NCBI GenBank assembly: GCA_934670175.1
Contig: CAKUOX010000048.1
Location: 1 to 18,052 of the forward strand
Length of the DNA stretch: 18,052 bases
Origin: an uncultured Clostridia bacterium
GTDB lineage: Bacteria; Bacillota; Clostridia; Christensenellales; Aristaeellaceae
Direction: 5' to 3'
Part shown: piece after piece, positions 14,854-18,052 of the stretch
How positions within the stretch are numbered: the stretch's first letter is position 1
Layout of the letters: the number at the start of each line of letters is the position of its first letter
Made by a program: the position numbers and the translations under genes
The notes under the pieces: model-generated
What the model saw: the letters and a program-made list of their open reading frames with translations, nothing else
What the model was told of the DNA's origin: nothing
Databases searched by the model: none

Positions 14854-16299
14854 TTACACCTCTTCTCCCAGAATCAGCTTCATATGTCGCTCGATATGCG
14901 TCGCCACATGTGCGCTCAGCGTTTCCTCATGCGCGCGCCACGCCTCAAACAGGCGATCGCGGAAGCGGAATTTGCCGCCCTCATCCTTCGCATTCAGGAT
15001 CAGGCCGTAGGTGATGTGGATGAGCTGGCGCGAATCCTCATTCTTAAACAGCTCGGGCAGCTGCGCATCCGTCAGGCTGTCCAGCGCGGGGATCCGGTTC
15101 AGATCCGTGGTGACATGATAATACTTCGTCGCCTCGTTGAACACAGTCAGCGCGTAAGCATGCACCTCGCGGTAGAGCTCCGGCTCGCAGTCCGCGATCA
15201 GCAGCATCGCCTGCAGCCAGTTCGTGCCTGCGGTTTTCAGATGGAAGCGACCCTGCGTTTCACGGCCGATATAGGGGAAAACAGAGAACTTATCGGAGCC
15301 GGAGTGAATGCTCAGCTTGTAGCCGAAATGGCGCGCGATGGCCGCGTGCACCTTCAGCTCGGCTTCAAACTGCTTCAAATCGCCCTTGTAATCAATGCCC
15401 TTCTGGAATTCGCCGCAGAAGCGCGGCGCAACCGTGCAGGTATGCACGCCCAGGCGCTTGAATTCGTTGGCCACAAAAAAGTGCTGAGCGGGCGTAGTAG
15501 GCGTGGCGGTCTCGTCGATGGACATTTCAAAATCCGCGCGGTCGCCCTCGGGCGATTCGATCAGATCATGATAGATCTTCGCCGCAAACTGAACCGCCTC
15601 CGCATAGATCAGAGCCGTCTTGTGGAACTCGTGCGCATCAAAATGTACGGTGCAGCCCTCGCCGATGTCGAAGCTCCGATCCAGATAGATCGCTTCCAGC
15701 TCCGGCAGGGACGTATAGAGCGCATCGCAGTTTTCATCGTTGATTTCGCCATGAATATGCTCGGAGCAATCCAGCGTAATCATCGTGTAATGCCGCGAAA
15801 GTGCGTATTCCACCTCAGACGCCGTCTTGAGATGATCGCCATCCGCGCCGAAGCCGGTCTTAAAGCCCTCGCGATAGACGGCAAAGCTGGCGCAATCGAG
15901 CACATCGTCAAAGGTACGATTCGTGAGCGTCAATTCGCGGATGGATTGCTGGGCAAACACCGGCGTGATCTGCGGATAAGCGCGAAACGCGCGAATATGG
16001 CCGGGCGTGCAAATGCCGAGTCGATCGCCTACGCCCATGGTCTTGTCGCGGCCAAGAATGCGCTGCGGCGCCGCAAAGGGGAACAGCTTTCGCAGCGTCT
16101 CGGCGTTTTCATGATCCAGCGGGCATTCCAGCCAGCTCTCGACCGCCGCGCCGTGGAAGCCGGACACGCCTGCCGCCACGATCGCGTCGTGCGCACCAAG
16201 ATTGACCATCAGTACGCAGCCATTCTGAACCTCGTTCACGGAATCGGTATAGATCCTGTCGCCATAATGCGCCTTCAGCGCCGACATATCAAAAGCCAT
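14854..16299 (-). CDS. uxaE: UxaE-family tagaturonate/fructuronate epimerase
   Basis: The UxaE family, first described in Thermotoga, epimerises D-tagaturonate to D-fructuronate and so feeds galacturonate into the glucuronate branch. The 481-residue length fits. Family-like stretches are TMGVGDRLGICTPGHI (87-102), SIDET (260-264), GIDYKGD (301-307), YKLSIHSGSDKFS (327-339) and HLKTAGTNW (353-361). The conserved acids and histidines (D262, E263, H332, H353) are likely metal ligands of the barrel. The start at 16299 has AAGGAAGG eight bases upstream; a GTG at 16320 would place that site inside the gene. It follows the FGGY kinase by 22 bases. Identification is from recalled family motifs, and a relative acting on another keto-uronate or sugar acid cannot be excluded. 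Confidence 0.82.
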   Translation of the reverse strand: MAFDMSALKAHYGDRIYTDSVNEVQNGCVLMVNLGAHDAIVAAGVSGFHGAAVESWLECPLDHENAETLRKLFPFAAPQRILGRDKTMGVGDRLGICTPGHIRAFRAYPQITPVFAQQSIRELTLTNRTFDDVLDCASFAVYREGFKTGFGADGDHLKTASEVEYALSRHYTMITLDCSEHIHGEINDENCDALYTSLPELEAIYLDRSFDIGEGCTVHFDAHEFHKTALIYAEAVQFAAKIYHDLIESPEGDRADFEMSIDETATPTTPAQHFFVANEFKRLGVHTCTVAPRFCGEFQKGIDYKGDLKQFEAELKVHAAIARHFGYKLSIHSGSDKFSVFPYIGRETQGRFHLKTAGTNWLQAMLLIADCEPELYREVHAYALTVFNEATKYYHVTTDLNRIPALDSLTDAQLPELFKNEDSRQLIHITYGLILNAKDEGGKFRFRDRLFEAWRAHEETLSAHVATHIERHMKLILGEEV

Positions 16300-16321
16300 A
16301 TCGTAAACCTTCCTTTCCACA

Positions 16322-17749
16322 TCAGAGATGCGAAGTCAAATCGTAATAGCGCAAATAGCGCGCATAGAGCTCGCGATAGCGCTCCGTAAGCTGCTCACGT
16401 GGGAACACATCCTCCGCGTCCTCAATATCGCGCGTATAGGCGCGCACATCGTCCATCACGCCCGCCGCGTTCATCGCCAGTACCGCCGCGCCCGAGGACG
16501 AAGCGTTCAGGTTCTTCACGCAGCGCATGCGCGTGCCGAAAATGTCGGCGGCCATCTGCGTCCAGCGCTTTGAATTCAGGATGCCGCCGGAAACATAGAT
16601 TTCCTCCGGCACGCCCACCTTCTGCGTCAGTACCTCGTAGCACTGATAGATATTGAACAGAATGCCCATCTGCAGCGCGCGATACATCTCCTGCGCGCTG
16701 TGCTCAGGGCGAATGTCCACAAAGCCGCCCAGCCGATCGTCGCGCCAGCCGGGGTTGCGCTCTCCAAACAGGAAGGGCAGAAACACCGGCATGTGCTCGG
16801 GCAGCTCGGGGCCCGCGTCCAGCTCGGGGAAATCGACGCGTCCCTGCATGAAGGTGTTGCGGAACCAGTCGATGCAGTTGCAGGCGCCGGAAACCGCCGC
16901 GCCGCTCATCCAGTCCGTCACGCCGTAATAGCTCCAGAGCTGATGCCCCTCCGGCAGCACCGGATGCTTCGTCGTCAGGCGGATCGCGCCGCTGGTGCCC
17001 ACGGAAAACGTCATCCGGCCGACCACTGCGGCGCAATTGCCGATCTGGTTCAGCGCGCCGTCCGCATGCGCTGGCACCACCGGAATTCCCTGCGCGACGC
17101 CCAGCAGCTGCGCTGCCTCGGCGTTCAGCGGCCGTACATCGCGATAAAACGCCTTCTGGCCAAACTGATCGCGGCAAACGCCGGCATATTCCATCGCAAA
17201 ATCATCAAATTCAGTGGTATCGACATCCACAAGGCCGGTTCCGCAGAGAATGTTCAGCGTTTCAAGAAATTCTCCCGTCATGCGGAAGAAATTATAACCG
17301 CCCTGCGAGGGAAGGAGCTTGTCCTTCAGATCAAGGCCGTTTTCCCGCAGATAGCGCAGCGATTCGCGCACATAGGTCACATGCGGCATGCAGCCGGTAC
17401 GCCGATACAGCCTGTCGGCCAGCGCCGCATCGTGGCGGCTGCGGTTGCACATCTCGCTCGGCGCCATATAGTTCCAGGAATAGGTATTGCCCAGCGCGTT
17501 CATTTTGCTGTCGCAGACAGCGACGCTGTGCCACACGCAGCAGAGCGCAATGGCAGCCACATCCTGTCCCGCAGCCACGCGGCGACCCATTTCCATCGTA
17601 AGACGATATACTTCATCGGTTCCGGTAACGCCGTTTTTGCAGAATTCCGGCGCATAATGGCTGCTTTCCATCCGAACGACGCCCTTTTCTGAATCATATA
17701 GCAACGCCTTTGCGGAACTTGTACTGGATTCCAGAGCTAGCACGAGCAT
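16322..17749 (-). CDS. FGGY-family carbohydrate kinase
   Basis: This 475-residue ATP-dependent kinase phosphorylates a sugar, polyol or sugar acid. The actin-like N-domain begins ALESSTSSAKALLYD (5-19). The catalytic base is D230 in PAHADGALNQIG, followed by the nucleotide-binding SVGTSGAIR (249-257). LPFLFGERNPGW (324-335) and YVSGGILNSKRWTQ (385-398) are typical of the xylulose/gluconate kinase branch. The ATG at 17749 has GGGGG eight bases upstream. It lies between a UxaB/UxuB-like reductase and uxaE. Classical hexuronate catabolism uses a PfkB-type kinase for KDG, not an FGGY kinase, so the substrate here is an open point; gluconate, a pentulose or an aldonate are candidates. Confidence 0.9.
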   Translation of the reverse strand: MLVLALESSTSSAKALLYDSEKGVVRMESSHYAPEFCKNGVTGTDEVYRLTMEMGRRVAAGQDVAAIALCCVWHSVAVCDSKMNALGNTYSWNYMAPSEMCNRSRHDAALADRLYRRTGCMPHVTYVRESLRYLRENGLDLKDKLLPSQGGYNFFRMTGEFLETLNILCGTGLVDVDTTEFDDFAMEYAGVCRDQFGQKAFYRDVRPLNAEAAQLLGVAQGIPVVPAHADGALNQIGNCAAVVGRMTFSVGTSGAIRLTTKHPVLPEGHQLWSYYGVTDWMSGAAVSGACNCIDWFRNTFMQGRVDFPELDAGPELPEHMPVFLPFLFGERNPGWRDDRLGGFVDIRPEHSAQEMYRALQMGILFNIYQCYEVLTQKVGVPEEIYVSGGILNSKRWTQMAADIFGTRMRCVKNLNASSSGAAVLAMNAAGVMDDVRAYTRDIEDAEDVFPREQLTERYRELYARYLRYYDLTSHL

Positions 17750-17814
17750 TGGTCTTTCCCCCGTTTTTCAAATGGACGGCGGCCGCCATCCACGGTCTTT
17801 TCAATTTCACATAA

Positions 17815-17843
17815 GCGGGCAAGCGGCGATCGCCGCCGCCCGC
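17815..17843. repeat. GC-rich hairpin between the oxidoreductase and kinase genes
   Basis: GCGGGC (17815-17820) pairs with GCCCGC (17838-17843), enclosing the palindrome GCGGCGATCGCCGC (17823-17836). It lies 23 bases after the upstream stop codon on the minus strand. It lacks a T-run, so it may be an intra-operon attenuator or mRNA-stabilising structure rather than a full terminator. Confidence 0.4.
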
Positions 17844-17866
17844 CCGAAGCACAATATTTGATTTAA

Positions 17867-18052
17867 TCAGCCCAGATACTTTTTCAGCGTCGCGCGCACT
17901 GCGCCAGGCCCGGCTACCAGCTCTGCAAAGTAGCCCTCGGCACGCTCGCCCAGACCGACTTCATACAGATCCACGCCGAAAATGCGGACGTTGGAGAACA
18001 CCGGATGCAGCTTATCGGCAAACGGGCCCTTGTCGCCCAGATGGATGCCGGA
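17867..18052 (-). CDS. C-terminus of a mannitol-dehydrogenase-family (UxaB/UxuB-like) oxidoreductase, cut by window edge
   Basis: Sixty-one codons and a TGA stop are present at the right edge; I translated them by hand. The end of the protein, with FGVDLYEVGLGERAEGYF and then GPGAVRATLKKYLG, resembles the C-termini of long-chain mannitol dehydrogenases such as tagaturonate reductase and fructuronate (mannonate) oxidoreductase. Those enzymes act directly on the products of UxaE, which fits the operon. The kinase gene begins 117 bases downstream, with a GC-rich hairpin in the gap. The fragment is short and the cofactor domain is outside the window, so the family call is tentative and the choice between UxaB and UxuB cannot be made. 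Confidence 0.62.
   Translation of the reverse strand, partial: SGIHLGDKGPFADKLHPVFSNVRIFGVDLYEVGLGERAEGYFAELVAGPGAVRATLKKYLG

Noticed and set aside
12757..16389. An uninterrupted plus-strand open frame of 1210 codons
   Set aside because: It is antisense to four well-supported genes, is rich in Arg, His and Leu without domains, and arises from GC-rich codon bias in the opposite strand.

Overview
The window reads as chromosomal DNA from a GC-rich, Gram-positive-type anaerobe, most likely a clostridial member of the Bacillota. This is an inference from the clostridial style of the ParE/ParC pair, the strong GGAGG-type ribosome binding sites, the envelope proteins with bacterial SH3 and peptidoglycan-binding domains, and the UxaE-type uronate genes. 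No rRNA, tRNA, CRISPR array or insertion sequence was recognised. Coding density is high, and many long antisense open frames are by-products of GC-rich codon use.

Layout, left to right. (1) 1-6885, minus strand: a topoisomerase operon, parE then parC, followed 18 bases later by a membrane-anchored NodB-type polysaccharide deacetylase with a C-terminal peptidoglycan-binding domain. The operon closes at a strong terminator (852-892). Downstream, with its own likely promoter, lies a second, paralogous deacetylase that runs off the left edge. (2) 7052-9723, plus strand: a divergently transcribed three-gene operon holding a MazG-like nucleotide pyrophosphohydrolase, a strongly divergent GMP-synthase (GuaA) paralogue and a GNAT acetyltransferase. 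The GuaA paralogue has lost its glutaminase catalytic Cys and His and the loop that normally carries KSHHN. This is the most unusual part of the window. (3) 9726-10747: a two-way terminator, then a secreted protein with two SH3b domains on the minus strand. (4) 10971-12568: dapA (plus strand) and a short-chain dehydrogenase (minus strand), whose 3' ends overlap by 7 bases. (5) 12781-18052, minus strand: a tight sugar-acid operon. In transcription order it holds the C-terminus of a mannitol-dehydrogenase-family (UxaB/UxuB-like) oxidoreductase, an FGGY sugar kinase, a UxaE-family tagaturonate epimerase, a D-2-hydroxyacid dehydrogenase and an enlarged pyrroline-5-carboxylate-reductase-like oxidoreductase.

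How the genes fit together. parE/parC supply a type II topoisomerase. The two deacetylases and the SH3b protein point to wall modification or sensing. The operon in region 5 probably degrades a hexuronate or related sugar acid, but its kinase and two extra dehydrogenases do not fit the textbook hexuronate route, so the real substrate is open. Region 2 could be a small nucleotide or cofactor module. Its chemistry cannot be read from sequence alone.
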